This document shows positions 63,987 through 64,000 of a stretch of 64,000 nt of DNA, piece by piece. The first letter of the stretch is position 1. Every line of letters begins with the position of its first letter. Position numbers and translations under genes: made by a program. The notes below the pieces were generated by a model. It saw only the letters and a program-made list of their open reading frames with translations. It was not told where the DNA came from and made no database searches. This DNA comes from Candidatus Palauibacter soopunensis (GTDB lineage Bacteria; Gemmatimonadota; Gemmatimonadetes; Palauibacterales; Palauibacteraceae): assembly GCF_947581735.1 (NCBI RefSeq), contig NZ_CANPVT010000022.1, forward strand, positions 1 to 64,000, written 5' to 3'.

Positions 63987-64000
63987 GCGCAGCCGGGTGA

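Noticed and set aside
1-64000. CRISPR array or rRNA genes
   Set aside because: No regularly spaced short repeats and no rRNA-like conserved segments were seen.

Overview
The window is high-GC DNA (mostly about 65-70% by eye) with dense, tightly packed genes, many of them secreted lipoproteins or Tat/Sec-exported hydrolases. The gene content (a DUF1592/DUF1552/ankyrin operon, TolB-type propellers fused to amidohydrolase or PHP-like domains, several exported amidases, Big_2/LRR metalloprotease lipoproteins, PEP synthase with its PpsR regulator) resembles Gemmatimonadota or a related environmental Gram-negative lineage. This placement is inferred from gene style only; no rRNA gene is present.

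Layout. (1) 1-10.47 kb is an accessory region in decay. It holds two secreted LRR/metalloprotease-type lipoproteins (854-3985 and 5474-8765), a fragment of an IS21-type transposase, a tRNA-like remnant, a hypothetical gene (8999-9700), a dead mobC copy with an oriT-like double hairpin, and two inverted copies of a ~340-bp repeat. (2) 10.47-28.24 kb is a long block on the minus strand: a DUF1592-DUF1552-ankyrin-GYD group, a CehA/McbA-like exported hydrolase overlapping an acyl-CoA synthetase, a membrane-anchored FMN hydroxyacid oxidase, an aldo/keto reductase-RidA fusion, an APC permease and PEP synthase. (3) 28.27-42.46 kb is metabolic: ppsR, a propeller amidohydrolase, a creatininase-like protein, a translationally coupled amidase-TesB-NHL propeller operon, a TonB-plug-like protein, a GSAM-like aminotransferase, an aldo/keto reductase and a Tat-exported asparaginase. 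(4) 42.5-56.1 kb looks like an integrative mobilizable element: a 1442-aa Big_2/LRR/metalloprotease lipoprotein, a three-gene FAD oxidase/lipoprotein/membrane operon, a relaxase and mobC with an oriT-like region, an ATPase-DUF4276 pair, and a tyrosine integrase. (5) 56.1-64 kb is core-like again: a dapB-type reductase, lipoproteins, a CocE-type peptidase/esterase, a class C beta-lactamase-fold hydrolase and a second exported amidase.

How it may work together (inference). Regions 1 and 4 share mobC, the oriT-like hairpins and large exported LRR proteases, so they look like one dead and one apparently intact member of the same kind of mobilizable island, both carrying secreted LRR/metalloprotease proteins. 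In the intact element a putative defence pair (AAA ATPase plus DUF4276) has been inserted exactly at the 5' end of the integrase gene and is bracketed by 61-bp direct repeats. The rest of the window describes a scavenging lifestyle: exported amidases, an asparaginase, a CocE-type hydrolase and a beta-lactamase-fold hydrolase feed uptake and fatty-acyl/gluconeogenic metabolism.
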